A DNA stretch of 64,000 nucleotides from Simplicispira metamorpha. GTDB taxonomy: Bacteria; Pseudomonadota; Gammaproteobacteria; Burkholderiales; Burkholderiaceae_C. The DNA lies in NCBI RefSeq assembly GCF_004341365.1, contig NZ_SLXH01000008.1, forward strand, positions 61,469 through 125,468. Reading direction: 5' to 3'. Both the position numbers and the translations under genes were made by a program. The notes beneath the pieces are model-generated. The model did not search any database. It saw only the letters and a program-made list of their open reading frames with translations, and was not told where the DNA came from. Shown here piece by piece: positions 47,487 to 57,122 of this stretch (the first letter of the stretch is position 1; each line of letters begins with the position of its first letter).

Positions 47487-48461
47487 TCAGTCCACAGAGG
47501 CGCCGCTGGCCTTGATCAGCGGTGCCCAGCGGGCCACTTCGGATTGCATGAAGCTGCCAAATTGCGCGGGCGACGAGGGGAAGGGCTGCATGCCTTGCTC
47601 CGAGAATCGCTTGAGGATTTCCGGGTCTTTCAGCGCCTTCAAGAAGGCGTCGTTCAGCTTGGCCACGACGGGCTCGGGCGTACCGGCTTTGGCCACGGCA
47701 CCAAACCACACGCCTGCATCCACGCCCTTGATGCCCAGCTCGGCCAGCGTGGGCACATCGGGCAATTGTGGCGAGCGCTTGGCAGCGGCAATAGCCAGGG
47801 GCTTGAGCTTTTTGCCAGCGATCAGCGGCGCGGTGGTGATGACGGGGTCGAACATCATGTCCACCTGGCCTGCCATCACGTCTTGCAGCGCAGGGGCCGA
47901 GCCTTTGTAGGCCACATGGTTGTATTCGCCGCCGGTCTGGCCCCGGAACAATTCGCCCAGCAGGTGGCCGATGGAGCCAATGCCCTGCGAGGCAAAGTTC
48001 ATGCCGCCTTTGCGGGTTTTGGCCTGCTGCACCAGGTCGTTGACGCTGTTGACCGGGCTGTTGGCGGGCACCACCAGCACCAGCGGCGAGGCGATCAGCG
48101 AACTGATGGGCGTGAAGTCTTTCAGCGGGTCGTAAGAGAACTTGCGAAACAGGTTCTGGTTGATGGCAAACATTTCTGTCGCGCCCACGAACACGGTGTG
48201 GCCGTCGGCAGCAGCTTGCTTGACCTGGGTGGCTGCAATTTGGCCGCCGCCACCGGGTTTGTTGTCCACGATGACCGATTGGCCCAGGGTGTCACCCATT
48301 TTTTGCGCCAGGGCGCGGGCAATGGTGTCGGTGATGCCGCCCGCAGGGAAGGGCACCACCATGGTCACGGGGCGGGTGGGAAAAGCGGGGGCCTGGGCGT
48401 GGGCCAGTCCGGCCAAAGCGGTGGCGGACAGGGCGGCAATAACGGTACGGCGAAGCAGCAT
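47487..48461 (-). CDS. Tripartite tricarboxylate transporter (Bug-type) substrate-binding protein
   Basis: A 324-residue periplasmic receptor of the Bug/TctC family, with signal peptide ([20 protein letters not shown]) and the family motif [20 protein letters not shown]. No TctA or TctB membrane partner is in the window. Placement inside the mhp operon, between mhpD and mhpF, suggests binding of a phenylpropanoid or aromatic acid for this pathway, possibly working with a TctAB encoded elsewhere (inference). E. coli uses the MFS protein MhpT instead. Confidence 0.9.
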   Translation of the reverse strand: MLLRRTVIAALSATALAGLAHAQAPAFPTRPVTMVVPFPAGGITDTIARALAQKMGDTLGQSVIVDNKPGGGGQIAATQVKQAAADGHTVFVGATEMFAINQNLFRKFSYDPLKDFTPISSLIASPLVLVVPANSPVNSVNDLVQQAKTRKGGMNFASQGIGSIGHLLGELFRGQTGGEYNHVAYKGSAPALQDVMAGQVDMMFDPVITTAPLIAGKKLKPLAIAAAKRSPQLPDVPTLAELGIKGVDAGVWFGAVAKAGTPEPVVAKLNDAFLKALKDPEILKRFSEQGMQPFPSSPAQFGSFMQSEVARWAPLIKASGASVD

Positions 48462-48503
48462 GGGTGTCTCTTGGTGTGAATGGGGTGGGAGAAAAAGAAA
48501 AAA

Positions 48504-49292
48504 TCAGGAGCCAAAGCGCGCGCGCACCGTGCCTACGCCGCTGATGCGCGCTTCGATGTGGTCGCCCGGCTGAACGGGGGCCATGGGGCCGAGGGCGCCG
48601 GTCAGCACCAGATCGCCCGCGCGCAGGGGCTGGCCTAGCGAGGCCATCTTGCGTGCCAGCCAGACGGCGGCATTGAGCGGGTGGCCCAGGCAGGCGGCGC
48701 CGTTGCCGCTGGAGACGGGCTGGCCGTTGCTGGTCATGGTCATTTCGACCAGCTTGAGGTCGAGGCCATGGAGCTTGGTGGGCACACCGCCCAGCACCAC
48801 CAGACCGCTGGAGGCGTTGTCGGCCACGGTGTCGATGAACTGGATGTTCCAGTGGGCGATGCGGCTGCCCACGATCTCGATGGCGGGCAGCACATAGGCG
48901 GTGGCGTTGATGACGTCGATCAGCGTGGCGTCGTCCAGGTCGAGGTCACGCTCCAGCACCAGCGCCACTTCGGCTTCCACTTTGGGTTGCAGGGTGCGCG
49001 ATGCCGGAATGATTTCGTCGTCGCCAAAAATCATGTCCGACAGCAGCGTGCCAAAGTCGGGCTGGTCTACGCCCAGTTGCTTTTGCACGGCCAGCGAGGT
49101 CAGGCCGATCTTGCGCCCCACGATGCGCCGACCCTGCTCCACGGCATGGCGCACGTTGGCCAATTGCACGGCGTAGGCGGTTTCGTTGTTCGGGATCTCG
49201 GTGCGCAGCGGGGCGATGGGCGTGCCGCTGGCCTCTGCACGGCGCAGCCGTTCGGCCCAGGCGTTGATCTGCATTTGTTCCGGGGTGCTCAT
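48504..49292 (-). CDS. mhpD: 2-keto-4-pentenoate hydratase
   Basis: Adds water to 2-hydroxypenta-2,4-dienoate to give 4-hydroxy-2-oxopentanoate. The 262-residue protein of the hydratase/decarboxylase family carries [15 protein letters not shown] and the metal-site stretch [15 protein letters not shown]. Start [10 protein letters not shown] (49292) follows AAGGAA; the longer frame overlaps the end of mhpB and is rejected. 31 bases after mhpB. Confidence 0.94.
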   Translation of the reverse strand: MSTPEQMQINAWAERLRRAEASGTPIAPLRTEIPNNETAYAVQLANVRHAVEQGRRIVGRKIGLTSLAVQKQLGVDQPDFGTLLSDMIFGDDEIIPASRTLQPKVEAEVALVLERDLDLDDATLIDVINATAYVLPAIEIVGSRIAHWNIQFIDTVADNASSGLVVLGGVPTKLHGLDLKLVEMTMTSNGQPVSSGNGAACLGHPLNAAVWLARKMASLGQPLRAGDLVLTGALGPMAPVQPGDHIEARISGVGTVRARFGS

Positions 49293-49323
49293 AGACGGGG
49301 TTCCTTGGAGAAAAAAATCGCCA

Positions 49324-50268
49324 TCATGCGGTCTGCATGAACAGCACACCGTAGCCCGCAATCAGCTCGGGCACGGCCTGGTAATGGTGCAAGGTGCAGC
49401 GCAGGGGGGCTTGGGGCAGGGCGGCGCGCGCCACCAGCCAGGTTTTGGATTCATGGGCCGACAGACCGGCTTCCTGCTCGATGGAGTCTTCCGTCCACTG
49501 CACCAGGGCGTCGAGCTGACCGTGCTCCAGCGCATCCATGTAGCGTTTGTCCCAGTCGGGGTTGAGCGGCTTCATGGAAGAGTCGCCAGCGGCCAGTGCC
49601 ATGCCGGCGTCCATCACGCGCTGGGTTTTGGCAGCGCGCTCGGCCTGCGTGGGTTCGCGCTTGATGGTGATGCGCTCGCGGATGGCCGGGTCGGGGTGGG
49701 CCAGCGTGGGCACGGGCGGCTCGTGCGAGAGGCCGCCCGAGCCAATCAAGAGCGTGCGCTGCGGCAGGCCGTCCAGAAAATGACCAATGGCCTGGCCCAG
49801 TTGGCGGCAGCGGCGCAGGCGTGCAATGCCGGGCTGCGCCACGGCGTTCAGAAAAATCGGCACCACTGGCGGTGTGTCCAGCCCGCCCCACAAAAATTGC
49901 AGCGCTTGCGAGAAACCGTGGTCCACCTGCATGCGCCGCGACAGGGCGATGTCGAAGTCATCGTCCATCAGCCGCGTGGCCAGGGCCAGTGCGGCGTCGG
50001 TGGCCACGTTGAGTTCGCCCGGTGGCGTGAGGTAGTCGCCCACCGAAGTGGCGGCGCTGCCGATGCAGAACGGTGGCATCAGCTCGTTGAAAAAGCCGTT
50101 GTAGTGGTCGGGGCCGACCAGCACGATCAGCTCGGGGTCAAACGCCAGCACCTGCTGGCGCGCTTGCGCCACGGCGGCGTTGAGCGACTGCTCCACCTCG
50201 GCACTGATGGGGTTGAGCCCCAGCAGCGGCGAGTGCGACATGCCCAGAAAAGCGCGGGGTGCGGTCAT
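49324..50268 (-). CDS. mhpB: 2,3-dihydroxyphenylpropionate 1,2-dioxygenase
   Basis: An extradiol Fe(II) dioxygenase (LigB superfamily) performing meta-cleavage of 2,3-dihydroxyphenylpropionate. The 314-residue protein has the family His residues in [18 protein letters not shown] and [13 protein letters not shown] and the [10 protein letters not shown] loop. It starts 3 bases after the mhpA stop, so the two are tightly coupled. Confidence 0.95.
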   Translation of the reverse strand: MTAPRAFLGMSHSPLLGLNPISAEVEQSLNAAVAQARQQVLAFDPELIVLVGPDHYNGFFNELMPPFCIGSAATSVGDYLTPPGELNVATDAALALATRLMDDDFDIALSRRMQVDHGFSQALQFLWGGLDTPPVVPIFLNAVAQPGIARLRRCRQLGQAIGHFLDGLPQRTLLIGSGGLSHEPPVPTLAHPDPAIRERITIKREPTQAERAAKTQRVMDAGMALAAGDSSMKPLNPDWDKRYMDALEHGQLDALVQWTEDSIEQEAGLSAHESKTWLVARAALPQAPLRCTLHHYQAVPELIAGYGVLFMQTA

Positions 50269-50271
50269 GGC

Positions 50272-52038
50272 TCAGGCCTCCAGCGGCGCGGCCAGCAGGC
50301 GTGCCAGCGCGGCGGTGGTGGCATCCACGCCCTGGGGCGCGCAGATGGCGGCCACAAAGCGGTCGGGGCGCAAAAACACCACCGATTGGCTTTGCTGGCT
50401 GAACCAGTCCTTGATGCGGCCCTGCGCATCGCCCAGCGTGATGACGCCGGGGCGCAGCGCATCGCGGTAAGCCATTTGCACCTGTGGCTTGACGCAGATG
50501 AACTTCACGCCCATGCGCTGCCAGAAGGCGATGCTGCGCGCGCTCATGTTGAAGGTGGGGTCAGTGCCCCAGGCCAGCACGGCAAAGTTCAGGCCGATGG
50601 CGTCGTCCAGCAGCAGGGTTTCACCGGCTTCGGTGGTCACGCGCGGCTGGATGAACATGCGGCCCACGGGCGAGGGCTGGGGTGCTTCCAGCCCGTTGAG
50701 CACGCGGCCAATGAAGGATTCTTTTTTCTCGGCCATCAGGCCCAGCAGGCGGCCCATAGGGGTGTCGCCCGAGCGGCGCAGCAGGCCACCCATCAGCGGG
50801 CGCGATTCGCTGCGCTCGGGCGGCACGACGATGCCACGCTCGTAGCGGGGCATGGGCTTGAAGCGCATCTCGGCAAAGTACTGCTTGACCGGGGGCACGG
50901 CGTTGAGCGCCAGCATCAGCTTGTCGCGCACCTGGCCGACCAGCGGGTTCTCGGGGGCGAAGATGTCACCGGCCACTTCCGACAGGTGGATCATGGAGCG
51001 GGCGTGGTCGCGGCGCTCTTGGCCGTAGCTGTCGAGCATGGCTTCGCCGCACTTGCCTTGCACCACCATGGCCAGCTTCCAGGCCAGGTTGCAGGCATCG
51101 CGCATACCGCTGTTGTAGCCCTGGCCTTGCCACACCGGCATGATGTGCGCGGCATCGCCGGCCAGCAGCACGCGGTTGACGCGGAAGGTGGCGGCCAGGC
51201 GGGCGTTGTGGGTGTACACACGCTTGCGGATGTAATCGACCTTGTCCGGATCGGGCACCACCTTGCGCATGAGCTTAGCCATGTTCTCGGGCTTGGACAG
51301 TTCTTCTTCCGTCTCGCCCGGCATCACCATGAACTCAAAGCGGCGGATGCCGTGGGGCAGTGCAGCCGAGACGTAAGGGCGCTCGGGGTCGCAGCACATG
51401 TCGATGTGCGGTGTGCCCAGCGGGTCGTTGCGCACGTCCACCACGATCCATTGGTTGGCTTTGGTGCGGCCTTCGTAGGCCACGCCCAGCGTGCGCCGGA
51501 TGATGCTGTTGCCCCCGTCGCAGGCGGCCACATAGCGGGCGCGCACGGTACGGGTCTGGCCTTTGCCGCTTTCCAGTTGCAGCGTCACGCCGTCGGCATC
51601 CTGGGTGATGCCGGTCACGCCGTGGTCAAACAAGGTGTCGACATGGGCAAAGCGCTTGAGGCCCTGGTAGAGGATGTTGTCCACCTGCGGCTGGATGAAG
51701 GCGTTGCGCCGCGACCAGCCGAACTCGTCGGTGCGCGGCTCAATCGATGCAAAGCACTGGCCGTCGGCGGTAAAAAAGCGCATCCAGTGGTCGGGCGTGA
51801 TGTGCGCTGCCACCTCGTCGGCCAGCCCGGCAGTCTGGATGGTGCGCAGGGCCTCGTCGTCAATGCCGATGGCGCGGGGGTAGTCAATGATCTCTTCGAG
51901 CTTTTCAATCACCAGCGTTTTGACGCCAGCTACGCCCAGGGTGTTGGCAATGGTCAGCCCGACCGGGCCTGCACCGACGATCACGATGTCGGCATCAAAG
52001 TCCGCCGTGGCGGCCTTGGGAGAGGTGTTGGTGTCCAT
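50272..52038 (-). CDS. mhpA: 3-(3-hydroxyphenyl)propionate hydroxylase
   Basis: An FAD/NADH monooxygenase that ortho-hydroxylates 3-(3-hydroxyphenyl)propionate to the 2,3-diol, the first step of the pathway. The 588-residue protein shows the Rossmann motif [16 protein letters not shown] (about 21-36), and [20 protein letters not shown], the FAD-ribityl motif. It is the first gene of the catabolic operon and diverges from mhpR across the operator at 52113-52129. A C-terminal thioredoxin-like extension, usual in this enzyme class, accounts for the last 150 or so residues. Confidence 0.95.
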   Translation of the reverse strand: MDTNTSPKAATADFDADIVIVGAGPVGLTIANTLGVAGVKTLVIEKLEEIIDYPRAIGIDDEALRTIQTAGLADEVAAHITPDHWMRFFTADGQCFASIEPRTDEFGWSRRNAFIQPQVDNILYQGLKRFAHVDTLFDHGVTGITQDADGVTLQLESGKGQTRTVRARYVAACDGGNSIIRRTLGVAYEGRTKANQWIVVDVRNDPLGTPHIDMCCDPERPYVSAALPHGIRRFEFMVMPGETEEELSKPENMAKLMRKVVPDPDKVDYIRKRVYTHNARLAATFRVNRVLLAGDAAHIMPVWQGQGYNSGMRDACNLAWKLAMVVQGKCGEAMLDSYGQERRDHARSMIHLSEVAGDIFAPENPLVGQVRDKLMLALNAVPPVKQYFAEMRFKPMPRYERGIVVPPERSESRPLMGGLLRRSGDTPMGRLLGLMAEKKESFIGRVLNGLEAPQPSPVGRMFIQPRVTTEAGETLLLDDAIGLNFAVLAWGTDPTFNMSARSIAFWQRMGVKFICVKPQVQMAYRDALRPGVITLGDAQGRIKDWFSQQSQSVVFLRPDRFVAAICAPQGVDATTAALARLLAAPLEA

Positions 52039-52112
52039 GGGTGTAGCTTTGGAGTGATTGCGACGGGGGGTGAAAAATGAATTTTGTTTGCGTTAGATCA
52101 AGCGGTAAACTG

Positions 52113-52129
52113 AGTGCATCCAGTGCACA
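52113..52129. promoter_or_regulatory. MhpR-type operator
   Basis: AGTGCATCCAGTGCACA has inverted GTGCA / TGCAC arms around 5 bases. It agrees at 13 of 17 positions with the E. coli MhpR operator as I recall it (GGTGCACCTGGTGCACA). It lies 74 bases upstream of mhpA and 30 before mhpR, positioned to activate the former and perhaps to autoregulate the latter. Confidence 0.75.
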
Positions 52130-52159
52130 TAAAGCTCAGGGAAATCCCTTACTCTGCCG

Positions 52160-53023
52160 TTGAACCTCACTTGCACCGAGCGCCCCGTGCCCACACGCCC
52201 CCCACCACCGCCCTCTTTGCTGTCTGCCGCATCGGCTGCCCCGCCTTACAAGGACGTGCGCAGCCTGGCCCGGGGCCTGGACGTGCTCAAGGCCCTCAAC
52301 CGGGCGCCGGGCGGTCAGGCCAGCACCACCGATCTGGCCAAGGCCTGTGGCGTACACCGCACCACCGTCAAGCGCCTGCTGGAGACGCTGCGCGCTGAGG
52401 GCTTTGTGCGCCATGGCGAGCGCGATGGCCAGTACTACCTGACGTTTGAAGTGCGCCGCCTCAGTGAAGGCTTTGAAGACGATGCCTGGATTGACCAGGT
52501 GGCCGCCCCGTTGATGAAGGCGTCTGTGCGCGAACTGCTGTGGCCCTGTGACCTGGGTACGCTGGAGTCGGGCTTCATGGTGGTGCGCGAGTCCACCCAC
52601 CGCTGGAGCCTGCTGTCACAGCACCGCGCCATGATTGGAGAAAAAATGCCGCTGTTGGTCACGGCCCTGGGGCGCGCCTATCTGGCCGCTTGCTCGGATG
52701 CCGAGCGTCAAGCCCTGATCGCTTTGCTGGCGCAGCGCAACGACTGGCTGGGCGAGATGGCCCGTGACCAGTGCGCGGTACAGCGCCTGGTGGATGAAAC
52801 CCGTGCGCGCGGCTACGCCACCAACGAGGGCGAATGGATACGCGAGGCCGAGTTTGCCGCTGTGGCCGTGCCGGTGTATTGCGCCAAGCGCTTGTTGGCG
52901 GTGCTGAATATGGTGTTTCCCAAAGCCGCAGTCGCGCCCCATGAACTGCAGGAGCGCTACGTTCCTGCCTTGCAGCGGCTGGCTGCTTCTATCGGCAGTG
53001 GCAGCCGATCCTGGCTGGAGTAG
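52160..53023 (+). CDS. mhpR: IclR-family activator of the mhp operon
   Basis: A 287-residue (from TTG) IclR regulator. The winged HTH lies at about 35-85 (LDVLKALNRAPGGQASTTDLAKACGVHRTTVKRLLETL), followed by the effector-binding domain. In E. coli MhpR activates mhp genes with 3-hydroxyphenylpropionate as inducer. The first ATG is absent; TTG 52160 or the in-frame GTG at 52187 are the candidate starts and neither has a clear ribosome-binding site. Divergence from mhpA and the operator between them support the assignment. Confidence 0.9.
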   Translation: MNLTCTERPVPTRPPPPPSLLSAASAAPPYKDVRSLARGLDVLKALNRAPGGQASTTDLAKACGVHRTTVKRLLETLRAEGFVRHGERDGQYYLTFEVRRLSEGFEDDAWIDQVAAPLMKASVRELLWPCDLGTLESGFMVVRESTHRWSLLSQHRAMIGEKMPLLVTALGRAYLAACSDAERQALIALLAQRNDWLGEMARDQCAVQRLVDETRARGYATNEGEWIREAEFAAVAVPVYCAKRLLAVLNMVFPKAAVAPHELQERYVPALQRLAASIGSGSRSWLE

Positions 53024-53069
53024 GGCCCGTGCCCCGCACCTGGTTGATCACCCCCTTTAATGGCCCCCC

Positions 53070-54041
53070 ATGAAACGCACTGACTTTGTCGAAGACTCCG
53101 AAGACACCCCCTACACCCTGCAAGAGCGCGCTGCGGCCGCTTCGCGCAGTACCTGGGTCAGTGTGTGGGTCAACGTGGTGTTGTCCACCTTGCAGATTGT
53201 GGTGGGCGTGCTGTCCAAGTCGCAGGGGCTGATTGCCGACGGCATCCATTCGCTGTCGGATCTGGTGGCCGATTTTGTCGTGCTGCTGGCCAACCGGCAC
53301 AGCCAGAAAGACGCTGATGCCAACCACCCCTACGGCCACCAGCGCTTTGAAACCGCTGCCTCGCTGGTGCTGGGCCTCCTGCTGCTGGCGGTGGGTGTGG
53401 GCATGGTGTGGTCGGCGGTGCTCAAGCTTGAAAACCCCGCCAGCGTGGCCCAGGTGCATGCCGTGGCCCTGTGGGTGGCGGGCGCGGCGCTGGTGGGCAA
53501 AGAGCTGCTGTTTCGCTACATGCTGGCGGTGGCCAAGCGCGTCAAGTCCAGCATGCTGGTGGCCAATGCCTGGCACGCGCGATCGGATGCGGCCTCGTCG
53601 CTGGTGGTGGGGATTGGCATTGCGGGCAACTTGGCGGGTTACCCCATCCTCGACCCGATTGCGGCGCTGATCGTCGGCTTCATGGTCGCCAAAATGGGCT
53701 GGACGTTTGGCTGGGATGCCCTGCATGACCTGATGGACCGCGCCGTCGATGCGCAAGAGGTGCAGGCCATTTGCCAGACGCTGCGCGACACCCCCGGCGT
53801 CAGTGATGTCCACGACGTGCGCACGCGCAAGATGGGCGACATGATCGTGGTCGATGCCCACATCGAAGTGGACGCCAGCCTGAGCGTCGAAGCGGGCCAC
53901 GACATTGCCGTGGTGGCCCGCCAGCGCGTGATGCAGCGCCACCGTGTGCTCAACCTGATGACCCACGTAGACCCCTGGCGCCGCCCTGACCTGGACCACG
54001 CGCCGGTGCCGGTGCGCGACAGCGCTGCGCCGCCGGTGTAG
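53070..54041 (+). CDS. Cation diffusion facilitator (CDF) transporter
   Basis: A 323-residue inner-membrane metal/proton antiporter with about six membrane helices. Metal-site motifs are DGIHSLSDLVADF (TM2) and HARSDAASS (TM5), and a C-terminal cytoplasmic domain (about 215-300) carries regulatory metal sites. HSLSD/HARSD gives the HxxxD pattern in both helices, compatible with Zn, Co or Fe export; the metal cannot be decided. The gene converges on the P-type ATPase gene, with 9 bases between their ends. Confidence 0.92.
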   Translation: MKRTDFVEDSEDTPYTLQERAAAASRSTWVSVWVNVVLSTLQIVVGVLSKSQGLIADGIHSLSDLVADFVVLLANRHSQKDADANHPYGHQRFETAASLVLGLLLLAVGVGMVWSAVLKLENPASVAQVHAVALWVAGAALVGKELLFRYMLAVAKRVKSSMLVANAWHARSDAASSLVVGIGIAGNLAGYPILDPIAALIVGFMVAKMGWTFGWDALHDLMDRAVDAQEVQAICQTLRDTPGVSDVHDVRTRKMGDMIVVDAHIEVDASLSVEAGHDIAVVARQRVMQRHRVLNLMTHVDPWRRPDLDHAPVPVRDSAAPPV

Positions 54042-54050
54042 TGCCCCGCG

Positions 54051-56735
54051 CTAGCGCCGTACCAGCCCCAGGTGCTGGCCCAGCAGGCGCACCAGCTCCA
54101 GCCATGCCAGGCACAGTGCCAGCAGCGCTGCCACGGTGACCATGCCCACCGTGCCGGGCAGTGCCAGCCCCATCAACCCGCGCAGCCAGGGCAGACCGGT
54201 GACTGCCGCCAGCATCAACAGCATGGCCGCCGTGATCCGCCACAGCCAGGGCGTGGGCGAGCGCACCGACCACAGGGCGGGCCGCGCCACGTTGCGCTGC
54301 GCCAGAATCAGCAGCATCACGCTGAGCACCAGCGTGATAAACACCACGCCCCGGCTTTGTGCTGCACTGGCCCCTTGGGCATTGAACCAGGCATGGCCCC
54401 ACAGCAGCAGCACTGCAATGCCCAGGCCCTGCACCACGGCATAGCCCAGGGCCGCCAGGGCAAAGGGCGAATCGCCGACCGCGCGCGGCGCACGCTCCAT
54501 CAGGCCCGGGGCCTCGGGCTCGGCCTCCAGCACCACCGCGCAGGTCGGGTCTATCAGCAATTGCAGCAGCACGATGTGTACTGGCAGCAGCAGCGCTGGC
54601 CATTGCAAGAGCGTGGGGATCAGTGCCAGCGCAATGATCGGAAGGTGAACCGCGAAGGTAAAGCGGATGGCTTTGCGCAGGTTGTCGTCAATGCGCCTGC
54701 CCTGGCGGATGGCGGCCACGATGCGGGCAAAGCTGTCGTCCAGCAGCACCAGGGCGGCGGCCTCGCGGGCCACGTCGGTGCCGCGCTCGCCCATGGCGAT
54801 GCCCACATCGGCGGCCTTGAGCGCGGGGGCATCGTTGACACCATCGCCTGTCATGGCTACCACCTCGCCGCTGGCACGCAGCAGTTGCACCAGACGCAGC
54901 TTGTGCGCGGGTGTCAGGCGCGCGCACAAGTCCACATGGCGCAGGCGCGCGGTCAGGGCGGCATCGTCCAGCGCTTCGAGTTCAGCGCCGGTCAGCACCT
55001 CGGGGCGCGCCGACAGGCCCACCTGCTGCGCAATCGCGCGGGCCGTGGCCGGGTGGTCGCCAGTCATCATGACCACACGCACACCTGCGCGGCGGCATTG
55101 CGCCAGGGCGGCAGGCACTTCGGGGCGTGGTGGGTCGGCCAGTGCCAGCAGGCCCAGAAATTCAAAGTCGAAGTCGTGCTGGCTTTGCGGCCAGGGCGGG
55201 CTTTGGTCGGGCGCCAGGGCCGGGCCCCTCCAGCGCCCGCGCGCCACGCCCAGCACGCGCAGACCCCGCTCGGCCATGGACTCGACCTGGCGGCGGATGG
55301 TTTCGCGCTGCGCAGCGCCGAGGTGGCACAGGTCGGCCACAGCCTCGGGGGCGCCCTTGGTGGCCAGCAGGTGTGTGTCGGGTTCGTCGCTGGCAAACAC
55401 GCGCGTCATGGCCAGGATGTCGCCCGAGAGCGCGTATTCAAACTCCGACTCGTACCCGTCGTGGACATGTTCGGTGCCCGCCAGCCATTGGTGGCCAAAG
55501 TGCTGGATGGCTTTTTCCATCGGGTCGAACGGGTCGCCCGGCGTGGCCAGCATGGCAAATTCGGTCAGCAGGTGGAAGGTTTCGGGCAGGTGGGCGTCCT
55601 CTGGCGTAAAGCGTGCGTTGGCCGTGGCCAGCTCTGCCACGGCCATGCGGTTCATGGTGAGCGTGCCCGTTTTGTCCACCGCCAGCACGGTGATGGCGCC
55701 CAGCGTTTCTACTGCCGTGACGCGCCGCGTCAGCACCTTTTGCTGCGAAATCCGCCACGCGCCCAGCGCCAGAAACACCGTGAGAATCACCGGGATTTCT
55801 TCGGGCAGGATGGCCATGGCCAGCGCAATGCCAGACAGCAGGCTGTCGAGCAGCGCCCCGCCGTTCCACCACCAGCCCAGCACCACCTGCGCACTGGCCA
55901 GCACCACCGCGATGGCGCCCAGCCGACGCACCAGCGTGCGCGAACCTTGTTGCAGCGCCGAGGCGGGCTCGGCAGTGGTCGCCAGATCGGCACCCAGGCG
56001 GCCCACTGCGGTATGGCTGGCGGTGGCGCACACCCGCGCCAGCCCCACGCCACGCGTGACCACGGTGCTGGCAAATAAGGCCCCCACGCTGGCCACGGTG
56101 TGTGCTGCGCTGCCCCCTGAGGGGGCTGGCTTGGATTGGGGCGGTGCGGTGCTGGCGGCAGCAGCGGCAGCGGTTGCCTGATCGGCCTGCGCTGCGGGCA
56201 GTTTGGTAACGGGCACGGCCTCGCCGGTGAGCAGCGACTCGTCCACTTCCAGCTGGCCCTGGATCAACTGCGCATCGGCGGCGATGCGGTCGCCCTCGTG
56301 CAGTATCAGCAGGTCGCCGCGCACCACATCCTGCCCGGCAATGCGTTGCTCCTGGCCATCGCGCATGACCAGGGCGCGCGGTGCCGACAGGTCGCGCAGG
56401 GATTCGAGTGCACGCTGCGTCTTGTGCTCTTGCGCCAGCGTGATGCCGATCACCACGAAGACAAAACTGAGCAAGAACAGCGCCTCGCCCCGGTCGCCCA
56501 GCGCCAGGTAGATGCCGCCCGCCGCCAGCAGCATCAGCAGCATGGGCTCAGTGAGCACGTCCCACAACAAGGCCGCCGCAGAGCGCGGGGCACTGCCGGG
56601 CAGCGCATTGGGGCCATCGATGGCCAGGCGGCGCGCTGCTTCGGCGCTGCCCAGGCCCTGGTGGGCATCGGCTGTCGTATCCGCCACGGGGGTGGTCACA
56701 GGGGCGGTGGACGGGCGCGTATCGTGGGGTGGCAT
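54051..56735 (-). CDS. Cation-translocating P-type ATPase (P2-like)
   Basis: An 894-residue P-type ATPase of the Ca/Mn/Mg-like type without N-terminal heavy-metal-binding domains. It has LTGEAVPV (actuator TGE), the transmembrane PEEIP motif, the phosphorylation site DKTGTLTMN, MMTGDHP and MTGDGVNDAP, and about ten membrane helices. PEEIP rather than CPC argues against a copper/zinc pump. Just after TGEAVPV the actuator domain has a roughly 35-residue Ala/Pro/Ser/Gly insert (about nt 56100-56210) partly encoded by a CCCCCTGAGGGGG palindrome. It should pump divalent cations; the ion is unknown. Confidence 0.9.
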   Translation of the reverse strand: MPPHDTRPSTAPVTTPVADTTADAHQGLGSAEAARRLAIDGPNALPGSAPRSAAALLWDVLTEPMLLMLLAAGGIYLALGDRGEALFLLSFVFVVIGITLAQEHKTQRALESLRDLSAPRALVMRDGQEQRIAGQDVVRGDLLILHEGDRIAADAQLIQGQLEVDESLLTGEAVPVTKLPAAQADQATAAAAAASTAPPQSKPAPSGGSAAHTVASVGALFASTVVTRGVGLARVCATASHTAVGRLGADLATTAEPASALQQGSRTLVRRLGAIAVVLASAQVVLGWWWNGGALLDSLLSGIALAMAILPEEIPVILTVFLALGAWRISQQKVLTRRVTAVETLGAITVLAVDKTGTLTMNRMAVAELATANARFTPEDAHLPETFHLLTEFAMLATPGDPFDPMEKAIQHFGHQWLAGTEHVHDGYESEFEYALSGDILAMTRVFASDEPDTHLLATKGAPEAVADLCHLGAAQRETIRRQVESMAERGLRVLGVARGRWRGPALAPDQSPPWPQSQHDFDFEFLGLLALADPPRPEVPAALAQCRRAGVRVVMMTGDHPATARAIAQQVGLSARPEVLTGAELEALDDAALTARLRHVDLCARLTPAHKLRLVQLLRASGEVVAMTGDGVNDAPALKAADVGIAMGERGTDVAREAAALVLLDDSFARIVAAIRQGRRIDDNLRKAIRFTFAVHLPIIALALIPTLLQWPALLLPVHIVLLQLLIDPTCAVVLEAEPEAPGLMERAPRAVGDSPFALAALGYAVVQGLGIAVLLLWGHAWFNAQGASAAQSRGVVFITLVLSVMLLILAQRNVARPALWSVRSPTPWLWRITAAMLLMLAAVTGLPWLRGLMGLALPGTVGMVTVAALLALCLAWLELVRLLGQHLGLVRR
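56112..56126. repeat. GCCCCCTGAGGGGGC palindrome inside the P-type ATPase gene
   Basis: A 6-bp perfect hairpin stem around TGA, embedded in the low-complexity insert of the ATPase. From memory this hairpin with its flank (GGCTTGGATTGGGGCGG) recurs in intergenic DNA of Comamonadaceae, so the insert may be a captured repeat. Confidence 0.5.
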
Positions 56736-56807
56736 ACCGGGCTTTCTTCCAGCGTGGGGGTGCTGCTCTCCGGAATTTAAGCCAAATATGAGTTCAAGCC
56801 TTACGTG

Positions 56808-56845
56808 ATGTGCGCAAGCAGCTATTTATTTGATAGCAAAAATTG
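56808..56845 (-). repeat. Half copy of the dispersed repeat
   Basis: Minus-strand TTTTGCTATCAAATAAATAG, then CTGCTTGCGCACATC, the outer half of the consensus. It is the last full-strength member before the mobile region, so it marks chromosomal DNA. Confidence 0.65.
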
Positions 56846-56953
56846 GTTGGCACCCTGACCAGCGCAGCGTTTGCCTGCCCCAGTTCTGCTGGCACGCGCT
56901 TGGTGTGGGGGTGGGGCGATGATAGCCGTGTGCGAAATCGCTTCGCAAAAGGA

Positions 56954-56990
56954 AAAACCCCTTGCAAGTCAATGAATTGCAAGGGGTTTT
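56954..56990 (-). terminator. Terminator next to the tRNA-like end
   Basis: A 14-bp stem AAAACCCCTTGCAA / TTGCAAGGGGTTTT with a 9-base loop and a T-rich flank. Its place just after CCA on the minus strand is that of a tRNA terminator. Confidence 0.85.
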
Positions 56991-56994
56991 GTTT

Positions 56995-57016
56995 TGGCGG
57001 GAGGGCGGGAGTCGAA
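56995..57016 (-). other. tRNA-like 3' end, probable attachment-site remnant
   Basis: On the minus strand TTCGACTCCCGCCCTCCC then GCCA reads like a T-loop, T-stem, acceptor strand and CCA, closest to a tRNA-Ser end but one base short. The 5' three quarters of a tRNA is absent. With the flanking terminator and the change to mobile-type genes it is a plausible attR/attL scar. Not a functional tRNA. Confidence 0.45.
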
Positions 57017-57050
57017 TTCACCAATGAAAACGCCTTGGAAAATGCAATTT

Positions 57051-57089
57051 GTTCCCCGATTTGTTCCCCGGTTTCGCGTTTGTTCCCCG
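57051..57089. repeat. Triplicated GTTCCCCG heptamer-type cluster
   Basis: GTTCCCCG occurs at 57051, 57063 and 57082 (steps of 12 and 19), each preceded by TTT or TTTT. It shares the 12-base first step with the larger array at 57945-58346. Confidence 0.8.
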
Positions 57090-57122
57090 GTTTTGGGATT
57101 CGTGTTCCTCCATGTTTCTATG

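Noticed and set aside
56995..57016. Complete tRNA gene
   Set aside because: Only the 3' quarter is present, one base is missing, and no matching 5' acceptor or anticodon arm lies in the following 100 bases.
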